DNA from: Ruminococcus sp. YRD2003
Lineage (GTDB): Bacteria > Bacillota > Clostridia > Oscillospirales > Ruminococcaceae
Assembly: GCA_900109435.1 (NCBI GenBank)
Contig: FNZT01000003.1
Coordinates: 546,749-610,748, forward strand
Direction: 5' to 3'
Length of the DNA stretch: 64,000 bases
In this document: positions 8,006 to 16,560 of the stretch, piece by piece
Numbering within the stretch: position 1 is the stretch's first letter
Layout: the number at the start of each line of letters is the position of its first letter
Notes under the pieces: generated by a model
The model's database searches: none
Told to the model about the DNA's origin: nothing
Seen by the model: only the letters and a program-made list of their open reading frames with translations
Made by a program: the position numbers and the translations under genes

Positions 8006-9400
8006 TCACTTTCTTCTGTCCGTCAGCGTGTAGCTGACAGGCGGCTGCTGAGGTACATCCTGCCGCGGAGGAAGCAGCTGAGGCTGCTGCGGAGGTACGG
8101 GCTGCATCTGCTGGCTCGGGACGGGCTGCGGCTTTTTCTGCTCCTGCTTCTTTTTCTTAGGAGCCTTGAAGGCAGGCGACTGCGCAGCAACGAGCATTCC
8201 CGCCATAAGTCCGCTGACGACCATTGACGTTCCGCCCATTGATATGAACGGCAGCGTTACTCCGGTAAAAGGGATCATATTGCATGAGCCAAATATGTTG
8301 AGCGCCATCTGCACTGAGAATGCCGCTGCTATGCCAGCGCACATCGAGCCGTGGTAGTACGAGCGCGGCGGGTTCACAAGCGGTATTGCCATTATCATCA
8401 GCAGCACAAATACCGACATTACCGAGAAAAGCAGTCCCCACTCCTCGCTGATGGTGGCGAAGACAATATCGCTGTTGTAGGCGAACACATTGTGCAGGAA
8501 GCCGTGCCCGGGTCGCTTGCCGAACCAGCCGCCGTCGGCAATGCCGATGAGAGCCTGCGCCTGCTGGTATCCGTGACCGTTCTTGTCGTTCCATACGTCA
8601 ACAAAAAGGCGGTCGCGGACATAAGGCGGAGCTACGATGATACCTATGACGGCAAGCACCGCGAGTGCAGCTACTGCTATGATTATCGGCTTTTTCGAGT
8701 ACTTGCCCTTGGGATAGCATATCCTGAGCAGAAAGCCCGAAACGTATATCGCACCGAAAGTCGGGATGCTTCCGAGGTCGCGGCACCACCACTGGAACAG
8801 GCATACCCCAGCGACGATACCGAAGAGTATCAGGTTCTCATATACGACGTTGAAGCAAAGGAGCTTGTGCTTCTTCTGCTGCTCGGTGACGGATGTCGCG
8901 CACGCGAGCACAAGCAGGGGCTTTATGAACTCAGACGGCTGTACAGAGGTCGACTCACCGAGCGATATCCACATACTTCGGCTGCCCGTGAAAAGGAGGA
9001 TAACACCCATAAGTATGCCGATGCCTATCCATATGAACTTGCGCTTGTCCTCTATCCAGCGGTGGTCACGGCAGGCGAAATATCCTATCCTGCACGCGAT
9101 GAGTGCAGCGATCATCGTGATGAAGTGCTTGAAGCGGAATTCCACACCGCCGAAGCAGGACTGGAAGATCAAGCCCATATTCAATATCAGTATGAGCATG
9201 AAGTCGACCGCATAGGTCTGCTGCTTGAAGAACGGCAGTATTATGAAGTATACGGCATCGAGCCCGATGACTGCCGCCATGAGCACGATTACGGCGTTGA
9301 CGTCGTCATAGCTGCCGTTGTAAAAGACGCTGAAAAGCATAGCTCCGTGCGCGAGGAGCACGAATATACACGAAAAAACGTAAGCGAGGGGGTTACTCAA
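8006..9400 (-). CDS. FtsW/RodA/SpoVE family peptidoglycan polymerase
   Basis: 464 residues with about ten membrane segments. Family marks include the WDR-like acid-rich loop region (WCRDLGSIPTFGAIYVSGF), QAQALIGIADGGWFGKRPGHG, FATISEEWGLLFSV and the TGVTLPFISMGGTSM segment. It polymerises lipid II into glycan with a partner class B PBP, here the next gene. The C-terminus has a cytosolic tail rich in Pro/Gln/Lys (about 45 residues) that is unusual for the family and could bind a partner. The start is a TTG at 9400 with GGAGGG seven bases before it, overlapping the FHA gene stop by four bases (TTGA). Longer open frames upstream only shadow the FHA gene. Confidence 0.92.
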   Translation of the reverse strand: MSNPLAYVFSCIFVLLAHGAMLFSVFYNGSYDDVNAVIVLMAAVIGLDAVYFIILPFFKQQTYAVDFMLILILNMGLIFQSCFGGVEFRFKHFITMIAALIACRIGYFACRDHRWIEDKRKFIWIGIGILMGVILLFTGSRSMWISLGESTSVQPSEFIKPLLVLACATSVTEQQKKHKLLCFNVVYENLILFGIVAGVCLFQWWCRDLGSIPTFGAIYVSGFLLRICYPKGKYSKKPIIIAVAALAVLAVIGIIVAPPYVRDRLFVDVWNDKNGHGYQQAQALIGIADGGWFGKRPGHGFLHNVFAYNSDIVFATISEEWGLLFSVMSVFVLLMIMAIPLVNPPRSYYHGSMCAGIAAAFSVQMALNIFGSCNMIPFTGVTLPFISMGGTSMVVSGLMAGMLVAAQSPAFKAPKKKKQEQKKPQPVPSQQMQPVPPQQPQLLPPRQDVPQQPPVSYTLTDRRK

Positions 9401-9810
9401 TGTCTGTCCCTCCTCTTCCTGAAAATGAGGCGGCGCTCTCCGACTGTGATGACGTCGTTCTCGCGGAGACGCTTCTGCTCGACGTGTACGCCGTTCACGT
9501 ACACGCCCGACTTCGAGCCTATGTCCGTGATAGTCCACTTGCCGTCGGCGACGTTGAGAATAGCGTGATATCGTGACACCGACATATCATGTATCCGTAT
9601 ATCGGCGTTTTCGTGGCGTCCTATCAGTATCTCGTCGCACTCCAGCGGGTAGCCGCGGTCGCGGTCGGCGAGCTCCATATCCGCGGATATCTTCCGCCAG
9701 CGCTTTCTCCCCGAGCTCTTCTCGCGGTACGCCGTTATCATCAGCACGAGCGCGCATATGTCCAGTGCTGCGGCAGATACCGCGCACATTATCAGTTTTG
9801 CTGTATCCAT
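9397..9810 (-). CDS. Membrane-anchored FHA-domain protein
   Basis: 137 residues: one membrane segment near residues 5-27, a basic linker, then an FHA domain (about residues 55-130) with the phosphothreonine-binding pattern IGRHENADI, SVSRYHA and SKSGVYVNG. FHA domains bind phospho-Thr peptides, so this small protein probably ties the FtsW/RodA-PBP pair to a Ser/Thr kinase encoded elsewhere. It is the first gene of the three-gene cell-wall operon and overlaps the next start by four bases. Confidence 0.9.
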   Translation of the reverse strand: MDTAKLIMCAVSAAALDICALVLMITAYREKSSGRKRWRKISADMELADRDRGYPLECDEILIGRHENADIRIHDMSVSRYHAILNVADGKWTITDIGSKSGVYVNGVHVEQKRLRENDVITVGERRLIFRKRRDRH

Positions 9811-9834
9811 TCTGTTTCCTTCCTGTTTATTGCG

Positions 9835-9861
9835 AAAACCGCTGCCCGATACGGACAGCGG
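9835..9861 (-). terminator. Terminator of glnN
   Basis: On the minus strand a hairpin with arms CCGCTG/CAGCGG (extended by TCC/GGG-type pairing) is followed by TTTTCG, seven bases after the glnN stop. Confidence 0.75.
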
Positions 9862-9867
9862 ATAGCT

Positions 9868-11958
9868 TTATACGTTGTAGATTATCTCGGAGTAGGTCGG
9901 GATAGGCCAGTAGCTGAGCGGCATATTCAGCTCTATCTCATCGGCAATGCTGCGCATGATATCCATTTCAGCGAGCACATAGTCGTGGTAGAACTCCGCC
10001 TGCTTCTGAACTTCCTTTATCTCGCACGCGGCAGCGACCTGCTTCTCAAGACGCTCTATCGAGTCGTAGAAGCTGTCGCAGAGGTCGTTGAGCTTAGCGG
10101 CGATCTGCTCTTCTGCCTTCGATACGATACCTACCGACTTCTTGCACGCGATAGCTGTGCAGAGCTTGTCAAGGTACTCAAGTGAGGCGGGCAGGAGCTG
10201 TTTCCTTGCCATTTCGACCATTGTACGTGCTTCGATGCGTCTCGTCTTGGAGTACTTCTCGAGGTGTATCTCAGTGCGGGCTGTGAGCTCCTCACGGTTA
10301 TAAATGCCGAATTTACGCAGTATACGGAGATTCTTCTCGTCTGTATAGTGCGGCATACAGTCGACGGTGGACGGGTAATTGGGAAGTCCTCTTCTCTCGG
10401 CTTCCTTGACCCACTCAGGCGAGTAGCCATCGCCGTTGAAGATGATACGGCGGTGTTTCTTGAGAACGTCCTTCAGAAGCTTCTTGACCTCGTCCTCAAA
10501 ATGCTCGGAATTCTTGTGCGGCTCGAGGATCTCGGTGAACTGGTCGAGCTCCTCGGATACGATAGTATTGAGCAGAGTGTTCGGACACGCGATGTTGTCG
10601 GATGAGCCGACCATTCTGAACTCGAAGCGGTTTCCCGTGAAAGCGAAGGGCGATGTGCGGTTTCTGTCCGTCGAATCCTTCGGGAACGACGGGAGCGCGT
10701 TAACGCCTATCTCAAAGGCTTTTGCCTTCGTCTTGTAGACACCGTCCTCCTCGATAGCCTTCAGTACCGCGTCGAGCTCCTCACCGAGGAACATTGATAT
10801 GATAGCGGGCGGAGCCTCGTCCGCGCCGAGGCGGTGGTCGTTGCCTGCGGAAGCGGCTGAAAGTCTCATCAGGTCGGCATATTCGTCAACGCCTTTGATA
10901 AGAGCGCAGAGTATAGTCAGGAACTGGAGGTTTTCCATAGGGGTGTCGCCTGGGTCGAGGAGATTCTGTCCGTCATTGGTGGACATAGACCAGTTGTTGT
11001 GCTTACCCGAGCCATTGACGCCCTCGAACGGCTTCTCATGCAGGAGGCATACGAGTCCGTGGCGGAGAGCGACCTTCTCCATTATCTCCATTGCAAGCTC
11101 GTTCTGGTCAGTGCCGAGGTTGGACGTGGTGAATATCGGCGCCATCTCGTGCTGTGCGGGAGCCACCTCGTTGTGCTTGGTCTTGGAGTAGATGCCGAGC
11201 TTCCAGAGTTCCTCGTCGAGCTCTGCCATATATGCGGCTATCCTCGGCTTGAGATTCGCGAAATACTGGTCATCAAGATCCTGTCCCTTCGGAGGCTTGG
11301 CACCGAAAAGTGTGCGTCCGGTGAGGACAAGGTCTTCACGGCGGTCGAATTTGTTCTTATCTATGAGGAAATATTCCTGCTCGGCGCCGACTGTCGAGGT
11401 CACGCGGGTAACGTTCTCATTGCCGAACAGCTTCAGGAAGCGGACAGCGGTCTTGCTGAGGGCGTCCATTGAGCGGAGGAGGGGTGTCTTCTTATCAAGA
11501 GTCTCACCTGTATAGGATACGAAAACTGTCGGGATATAGAGGCTCCCCTCCTTGACAAAGCAGTAAGAAGTAGGATCCCATGCCGTATATCCGCGGGCTG
11601 AGCTGGTCTGGCGCAGACCTCCCGACGGGAAAGACGACGCGTCAGGCTCGCCCTTGATCAGTGCCTTGCCCGAGAACTCCATAAGAGCAGTACCGTTTGG
11701 TCCTGGACTGATGAATGAGTCGTGCTTTTCGGCGGTGGAGCCCGTCATAGGCTGGAACCAGTGTGTATAGTGGGTAGCTCCGTGCTCGAGTGCCCAGTCT
11801 TTGATAGCGTTTGCTACCACATCAGCTGTCTCTGTGTCGAGCGGCTCGCCCTTCTCCATTGTCCTTCTGAGATTCTTGTAGATATTTTTCGGGAGCTTGT
11901 TTTTCATTACGGTCTCGTTGAATACATTGCATCCGAATATCTCGGGAATACTGCTCAT
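9868..11958 (-). CDS. glnN: Glutamine synthetase type III
   Basis: 696 residues, the large GSIII form that makes glutamine from glutamate, ammonia and ATP. Characteristic stretches are [38 protein letters not shown], the ATP/Glu site region ([23 protein letters not shown]) and [20 protein letters not shown]. Length and order fit GSIII (about 700 residues) rather than GSI (about 450). The ATG at 11958 was chosen because GGAGGA lies seven bases upstream; an ATG two codons earlier is only one base from that site. Single-gene unit with promoter 12039-12067, a leader hairpin at 11983-12012 and its own terminator. In rumen Ruminococcus species GSIII is a main ammonia-assimilation enzyme. Confidence 0.97.
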   Translation of the reverse strand: MSSIPEIFGCNVFNETVMKNKLPKNIYKNLRRTMEKGEPLDTETADVVANAIKDWALEHGATHYTHWFQPMTGSTAEKHDSFISPGPNGTALMEFSGKALIKGEPDASSFPSGGLRQTSSARGYTAWDPTSYCFVKEGSLYIPTVFVSYTGETLDKKTPLLRSMDALSKTAVRFLKLFGNENVTRVTSTVGAEQEYFLIDKNKFDRREDLVLTGRTLFGAKPPKGQDLDDQYFANLKPRIAAYMAELDEELWKLGIYSKTKHNEVAPAQHEMAPIFTTSNLGTDQNELAMEIMEKVALRHGLVCLLHEKPFEGVNGSGKHNNWSMSTNDGQNLLDPGDTPMENLQFLTILCALIKGVDEYADLMRLSAASAGNDHRLGADEAPPAIISMFLGEELDAVLKAIEEDGVYKTKAKAFEIGVNALPSFPKDSTDRNRTSPFAFTGNRFEFRMVGSSDNIACPNTLLNTIVSEELDQFTEILEPHKNSEHFEDEVKKLLKDVLKKHRRIIFNGDGYSPEWVKEAERRGLPNYPSTVDCMPHYTDEKNLRILRKFGIYNREELTARTEIHLEKYSKTRRIEARTMVEMARKQLLPASLEYLDKLCTAIACKKSVGIVSKAEEQIAAKLNDLCDSFYDSIERLEKQVAAACEIKEVQKQAEFYHDYVLAEMDIMRSIADEIELNMPLSYWPIPTYSEIIYNV

Positions 11959-11982
11959 AAACATTTCCTCCAGTTAGCAGAG

Positions 11983-12012
11983 CTGCTGCAAAAATAAATC
12001 ATACGGCAGCAG
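11983..12012 (-). promoter_or_regulatory. Hairpin in the glnN leader
   Basis: CTGCTGC and GCAGCAG pair across a 16-base A/T-rich loop, between the promoter and the ribosome site. It may affect mRNA stability or translation; no known riboswitch was recognised. Confidence 0.4.
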
Positions 12013-12038
12013 TTTCTGAATTCTCCATTGATTCTTAT

Positions 12039-12067
12039 ATTATATCACATCTCTCAATAAAATGCAA
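12039..12067 (-). promoter_or_regulatory. Promoter of glnN
   Basis: Minus strand TTGCAT, 17-base spacer, TATAAT, 81 bases upstream of the start codon. The 312-base gap to the SulP gene holds this promoter and the divergent one at 12197-12225. Confidence 0.75.
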
Positions 12068-12196
12068 CAGGAGCTTAAAGAAACTTCCCTATTATTTTTA
12101 TATGACGTAAAATCGGGACATTTCATATCATTTTTCTTCAACCGACGCAAATTATTTATCTATTCCGACAAATTTTCCATTATTCTGAAAAACCCC

Positions 12197-12225
12197 TTGA
12201 AATCCGCATTTCTTAGTAGTATAAT
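12197..12225 (+). promoter_or_regulatory. Promoter of the SulP transporter gene
   Basis: TTGAAA at 12197-12202, 17 bases, TATAAT at 12220-12225. Confidence 0.8.
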
Positions 12226-12270
12226 TTAGAAGTTCGTGATTTCTTAACTATTTCGTAAAGGGGTATCAGT

Positions 12271-14001
12271 ATGCAAAAAACAGCAGTCAAGCCGACCGAA
12301 GAAAAACTCAAACCGAAGCTGTTTTCGGTTCTCAAAAACTACACGCTCTCACAGTTCGTCAAGGACGTCATAGCGGGTATAATCGTGGCGATAATCGCTC
12401 TGCCGCTCTCAATCGCGCTCGCCCTCGCATCGGGAGTAGGTCCTCAGCAGGGTCTGTATACCGCCATTGTTGCGGGATTCATCGTCGCTTTCCTCGGAGG
12501 CAGCCGCGTGCAGATAGCAGGTCCTACTGCCGCATTCGCCACAATAGTGGCTGGCATCGTCGCCACCGAAGGCATGGACGGACTTATCATCTCCACTATT
12601 ATCGCGGGTATCATCCTCGTTATAATGGGTCTCTGCCGTTTCGGAGCACTGCTCAAATACATCCCGAGTACGATAACGAGCGGATTCACCTTCGGAATCG
12701 CAGTCACTATCCTCGTCGGTCAGATAAAGGATTTCCTCGGTCTGAACTTTGAACTTGGCAAGAGCATGAAGATACTCGGTTTCAGCTTTACACTTGATGA
12801 GTCTCCCATCGAGACTGTCGACAAGATCAAGGCTATCTGCCTTAATATCGGCTCGCTCAACTGGCAGGCGCTCGTCATCGGACTCATATCACTCGCTATC
12901 CTGATCTTCTGGCCAAAGAAGCTGGAGAAGATCCCCGCTTCGCTCATCGCGGTCATCGTATGCTCGCTCATCGTCAAATTCTCAGGTATGCACGTCAACA
13001 CTATCGGCACGATGAACTACGACCTCTCCTCCTCGCTCCCGAGCCTTACTCTGCCCGACGTTTCGTTTGCAAGGGTGAAGGCTCTGCTGCCGAATGCGTT
13101 CACGATCGCGGTCCTCGCAGCAGTGGAATCGCTGCTCTCGTGTGTTGTCGCGGACGGTATGATCGGCTCGAAGCACCGCTCAAATATGGAGCTCATCGCT
13201 CAGGGTATCGCCAACATCGGCTCTGCACTGTTCGGAGGCATCCCCGCTACGGGAGCTATCGCACGTACTGCCGCCAACGTCAAGAACGGGGGCCGCACAC
13301 CTGTTTCGGGCATGGTACACTCCGTAGTGCTGCTCGTGATACTGGTACTGCTCATACCGCTCGCTTCGCTCATCCCCATGCCAACTATCGCCGCAATACT
13401 CTTCGTTGTAGCGTACAATATGTGCGGCTGGAGGAATATCCGCAATACGATAAAGACAGCTCCGAAGAGCGATATCATCGTCCTCTTCGTGACGCTGATA
13501 CTCACCGTCGTTTTTGACCTTGTTGTTGCGATCGGCATCGGTCTTGTTCTCGCCGCACTTCTCTTCATGAAGCGTATGGCAGACGTAACCGAGGCTCATG
13601 CATGGATAGACATAGACGATGAAGAGACTGACCCCGATAATATCCTCCTGAAGAAGATCCCCGACGGCACCCGCGTTTACGAGATAAACGGTCCTATGTT
13701 TTTCGCAGCGGCTGACAAGTACAAGTATATGCTCGACGACAAGAACATCGACGTGCTCTGCATTCGTATGCGCAACGTTCCTGCTGTCGACGCGACGGGC
13801 GTTGAAGCTCTGTATCGTATCGTTAAGCGCTGCGAGCGCCATAACGTCAAAGTCGTGTTCTCGCACGTCAATGAGCAGCCTATGAAGGCTATGGAGAAAG
13901 CAGGGCTTGTAAACCTCGTCGGAAAGAAGAACTTCTGCTCGCATATTGACACAGCTCTCCTCCGCGCCGAGGAGATCGAGCGCGACCTGCGTCACGCGTG
14001 A
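12271..14001 (+). CDS. SulP-family inorganic anion transporter with STAS domain
   Basis: 576 residues. About 12 membrane segments cover residues 25-430; the SulP signatures are VGPQQGLYTAIVAGF, GSRVQIAGPTAAFATIVAGI and GGIPATGAIARTAANVKNG. A cytosolic STAS domain (about residues 445-560) follows, with the strand-loop VDATGVEALYRIV. SulP proteins move sulfate, bicarbonate or other anions, usually by H+ or Na+ coupling; the substrate cannot be read from sequence. The ATG at 12271 follows AAAGGGG. It is a single-gene unit; the 3' side carries the palindromic element at 14071. Confidence 0.93.
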   Translation: MQKTAVKPTEEKLKPKLFSVLKNYTLSQFVKDVIAGIIVAIIALPLSIALALASGVGPQQGLYTAIVAGFIVAFLGGSRVQIAGPTAAFATIVAGIVATEGMDGLIISTIIAGIILVIMGLCRFGALLKYIPSTITSGFTFGIAVTILVGQIKDFLGLNFELGKSMKILGFSFTLDESPIETVDKIKAICLNIGSLNWQALVIGLISLAILIFWPKKLEKIPASLIAVIVCSLIVKFSGMHVNTIGTMNYDLSSSLPSLTLPDVSFARVKALLPNAFTIAVLAAVESLLSCVVADGMIGSKHRSNMELIAQGIANIGSALFGGIPATGAIARTAANVKNGGRTPVSGMVHSVVLLVILVLLIPLASLIPMPTIAAILFVVAYNMCGWRNIRNTIKTAPKSDIIVLFVTLILTVVFDLVVAIGIGLVLAALLFMKRMADVTEAHAWIDIDDEETDPDNILLKKIPDGTRVYEINGPMFFAAADKYKYMLDDKNIDVLCIRMRNVPAVDATGVEALYRIVKRCERHNVKVVFSHVNEQPMKAMEKAGLVNLVGKKNFCSHIDTALLRAEEIERDLRHA

Positions 14002-14070
14002 CAAGATAGAATAGATACATATTGATACACCCTCTGTTCTCCGTGACTAACTTCGGCGTCTCACCGATCA

Positions 14071-14351
14071 GGGCTGTACCTATACGGAAGTATTACGGGA
14101 CATATATCGGGGGAAACCTTTCTGAAGAAAGGTTCTCCCCCGAGCCCCTTTCCAAAGACTTTTAGTCCAAATTTTGCCCCTATGGGGTACTCTCCTGATA
14201 TGAAAAGAGTAAGTCTTTCTTTTCAATGAGAGTACCCCATAGGGGCAAAATTTAAATTGAAAGTTTTAGGAAGGGAGTTTGAGGGAGAACCCTTTTTCAA
14301 AAGGGTTTCCCTCAATAAATACTCCGTATTGCTTCCGTATAGGTACAGCCC
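14071..14351. repeat. 281-bp palindromic repeat element, copy 1
   Basis: The element begins and ends with a perfect 20-bp inverted repeat (14071-14090 and 14332-14351). Inside it are a side hairpin with GGGGG/CCCCC-type arms (14110-14143), a perfect 26-bp inner stem (14169-14194 with 14228-14253), and a mirror side hairpin (14281-14313, GAGGG/CCCTC arms). The whole single strand can fold into a cross. It has no open reading frame and no clear target-site duplication. A second copy starts at 63872. Both begin a short distance after a gene's stop, so they may act as 3' ends. It looks like a MITE or large REP-like element. The gap 14002-14458 holds only this and two terminators. Confidence 0.85.
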
Positions 14352-14371
14352 TTATTCGCTTCCCTTAACGG

Positions 14372-14422
14372 AAAAAGTGGGCTACCGAGCCGTAATCCTG
14401 CGTTACGTATTCGGTAGCCCAC
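14372..14422 (-). terminator. Terminator of the DUF3592-like gene
   Basis: Arms GTGGGCTACCGA and TCGGTAGCCCAC form a 12-bp stem; on the minus strand TTTTTCC follows. Confidence 0.8.
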
Positions 14423-14429
14423 GAAACTG

Positions 14430-14459
14430 TCCGAGGGAGCTCCCCTCGGAGAGCTTTTT
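14430..14459 (+). terminator. Plus-strand terminator
   Basis: CCGAGGG pairs with CCCTCGG, followed by GAGAGCTTTTTC. It faces the convergent gene and would stop read-through from the SulP side. Confidence 0.6.
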
Positions 14460-15238
14460 CATTGTATCCATATACCCACAGTAATAAGCAGAGCTGCAAA
14501 TATCGGTTTAAAGCCGAATCTCGGTATACAGTAGCGTGAGAGCAGCCGCTCGGGCTTGTCGGGGTCGATTAGTATCTCGTCCATCTCTCCGACCGTCGGC
14601 ATCTCGCCTTTTGACTTGTATACGTTGTCTGTAATGGTGTATTCAGCGCCGTCATAGTAATACTGCCAGAGCGGCGCAGAGCCGTAAACGGGTCTGTCGT
14701 TGATCTCTCCGAGCTTCACGGTGACAAGCTCCAAACAGCACGCGCTGACGGGCTCGGTACATTTCACCTTCAGCAGAATGCGATAGTACGCCGTGGGGAG
14801 CACCTGCAACGCTCCGCCGATGATGAACGCACTGCCTGCGAGCGCCCCCTTTACGGAACGGTACAGACTCTCGCTAATGACCTCGCCTCGCACGAGCAGA
14901 TACGCTCCGCATCCCGCGAGGAAAGCACACGCTCCTACCGCCATAAACAGCGGGAAAGCAAAGCCCTTTATCCTGCTGCCGATATTCTTCTCGAAGCACC
15001 CGATGAAGAAGCCGAGCCCGAACACTGCAAACACCTGCACCGCAAACGCTCCCGCGAGCATTTCCGCGCCAAAGATCGAGGCGATGACAGCACCGAGCAC
15101 ACCTGCTCCGAACGATATCAGCATAGCACAAACTACCCACCGTCTCATCGGCGTTTCGGCAGCCTTTTCCGCCTCACGCTCGCGCTCGGCATCTGCACGA
15201 AGCTTCTCGAAATCCTCGTGACTAAACATTTTTCCCAT
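14459..15238 (-). CDS. DUF3592-like membrane protein
   Basis: 259 residues, about five hydrophobic segments: four in the first 135 residues and one at the extreme C-terminus. Between them is an outside domain with WQYYYDGAEYTI and ILIDPDKPERLL, the pattern of DUF3592-type proteins, whose role is unknown. A paralogue-like gene lies at 22912. The ATG at 15238 has AAGGAGG five bases upstream; the longer open frame starts before that site. The upstream 123 bases show nothing else clear. Confidence 0.65.
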   Translation of the reverse strand: MGKMFSHEDFEKLRADAEREREAEKAAETPMRRWVVCAMLISFGAGVLGAVIASIFGAEMLAGAFAVQVFAVFGLGFFIGCFEKNIGSRIKGFAFPLFMAVGACAFLAGCGAYLLVRGEVISESLYRSVKGALAGSAFIIGGALQVLPTAYYRILLKVKCTEPVSACCLELVTVKLGEINDRPVYGSAPLWQYYYDGAEYTITDNVYKSKGEMPTVGEMDEILIDPDKPERLLSRYCIPRFGFKPIFAALLITVGIWIQ

Positions 15239-15361
15239 ACGCTCCTCCTTACCGAACAGCATATTTCCACTGATTTCGTCCCTCATTCTGCCGATTGTGT
15301 CGATAGCGCCAAGAGCTCCCGCTCGTCGCTTCGGTGCGTTTTTTCATTGAGATACCTCAGC

Positions 15362-15661
15362 TCAGACTACCATACCTGTGAGAAAAGCCGCAAGCGACGC
15401 CGCAAGTGCCACCACAATCAGCGGAAGGTCGAAAAACGCAAGCAGCACCGCAACTACTGTACCGACTGCCGAAGTGACGACATTGCCCGTGCTCGTGAAA
15501 ATGGCAGGGATAGTCATTGAGCTCAGGACGGCATAGGGTATGTATTTCAGGAAGCTCCGCACAAACCGCGACTTTATCTTCTTCCTGAAAAATGTGAACG
15601 GAACCATGCGTATGACGTAGGTCACCGCCGCCATGACGAATACATATACTGCGACTGTCAT
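15362..15661 (-). CDS. azlD: AzlD-type branched-chain amino acid exporter subunit
   Basis: 99 residues, three to four membrane segments, with the AzlD features TYVIRMVPFTFFRKKI and FLKYIPYAVLSSMTIPAIF. It pairs with AzlC, the large subunit encoded just upstream, in efflux of branched-chain amino acids or their analogues. The ATG overlaps the azlC stop by four bases (ATGA), so the subunits are translationally coupled. Confidence 0.9.
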   Translation of the reverse strand: MTVAVYVFVMAAVTYVIRMVPFTFFRKKIKSRFVRSFLKYIPYAVLSSMTIPAIFTSTGNVVTSAVGTVVAVLLAFFDLPLIVVALAASLAAFLTGMVV

Positions 15662-16365
15662 TCTTCCGCCTCCTCTTCTTCCTCTGTTACGGGGAATAAC
15701 AGAGCACCGAGCCCTGCGGCGGCTATCGCGCAGATGATGACAGCGAATCCGCCCGATATCATCGTCAGGACATACCTGAAGAGCACGCTCAGAAGCGCCG
15801 CTGTCACCGTCACGAACAGCACGCTCTTCTTTCTGCGCGACGGAGGTATGATTATCGCGAGAAACATACCGTAAAGGACTATCCCCATAGCCGAGGAGAC
15901 CTCATCGGGCAGTACCTCTCCCGCCGACGCGCCGAGAAAAGTCCCGAGCACCCAGCCAGCCATCGAAATGAGTATCATTCCGTACATATAAGCGGGAACG
16001 ATAACACCCTTCTGTGCCGAGCAGACCGCGAAAATCTCGTCGGTTATGCCGTATGAGGCGAGCAGGCGGTGCGGCGTGGTGAAGCTCTTGTCGAGCTTCT
16101 GCGACAGCGACAAAGCCATGAGCGAATAGCGAATGTTTATCACGAGCTGGACCAGTATCATCTCAAGGAGCGTGCCTCCCGCGGCGATGACTCCCACGCC
16201 CGCTATCTGTCCCGCAGAAGTGAGGTTGGAGGCTGATATCGCTGACGCCTGTAATACGCTCAGTCCGCTCTGCACAGACAGGATCCCGAATCCGAACGAA
16301 ACAGAGAGATACCCCAGTGCTATCGGTATGCCGTCACGCATACCGCGCAAAAAATTTGATTTCAA
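15658..16365 (-). CDS. azlC: AzlC-type branched-chain amino acid exporter, large subunit
   Basis: 235 residues with about six membrane segments. AzlC marks: GIPIALGYLSVSFGFGILS, ASNLTSAGQIAGVGVIAAGG, NIRYSLMALSLSQKLD and YGITDEIFAVC. It ends in an acidic run (EEEEEAEE). I chose a TTG start at 16365 because AAAGGAAAG lies five bases before it; the longer open frame upstream crosses the promoter. Forms the efflux pair with AzlD. Confidence 0.9.
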   Translation of the reverse strand: MKSNFLRGMRDGIPIALGYLSVSFGFGILSVQSGLSVLQASAISASNLTSAGQIAGVGVIAAGGTLLEMILVQLVINIRYSLMALSLSQKLDKSFTTPHRLLASYGITDEIFAVCSAQKGVIVPAYMYGMILISMAGWVLGTFLGASAGEVLPDEVSSAMGIVLYGMFLAIIIPPSRRKKSVLFVTVTAALLSVLFRYVLTMISGGFAVIICAIAAAGLGALLFPVTEEEEEAEE

Positions 16366-16397
16366 AGTAACTTTCCTTTCATAGAACAAGTAGATTA

Positions 16398-16426
16398 AGT
16401 ATACCACAACTCCGAAGAAATTGCAA
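16398..16426 (-). promoter_or_regulatory. Promoter of azlCD
   Basis: Minus strand TTGCAA, 17 bases, TATACT, 33 bases before the azlC start. Confidence 0.75.
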
Positions 16427-16499
16427 GTATTTTTGCATGGTCTCGCTATCATGGCACTCCCCTACAAACACGTGATTTGCCTGCTCTTACTTTTCAGAC

Positions 16500-16528
16500 T
16501 TGAAAAAAACCTGCTGATTTGGTATAAT
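16500..16528 (+). promoter_or_regulatory. Promoter of the CDF transporter gene
   Basis: TTGAAA at 16500-16505, 17 bases, TATAAT at 16523-16528. Confidence 0.8.
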
Positions 16529-16560
16529 AATAGAAACAAATCCAAAAGGCGGTGTTATCC

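Noticed and set aside
14071-14351. Transposase or insertion sequence for the palindromic element
   Set aside because: No open frame or DDE motif inside it; at most it is a non-autonomous element.
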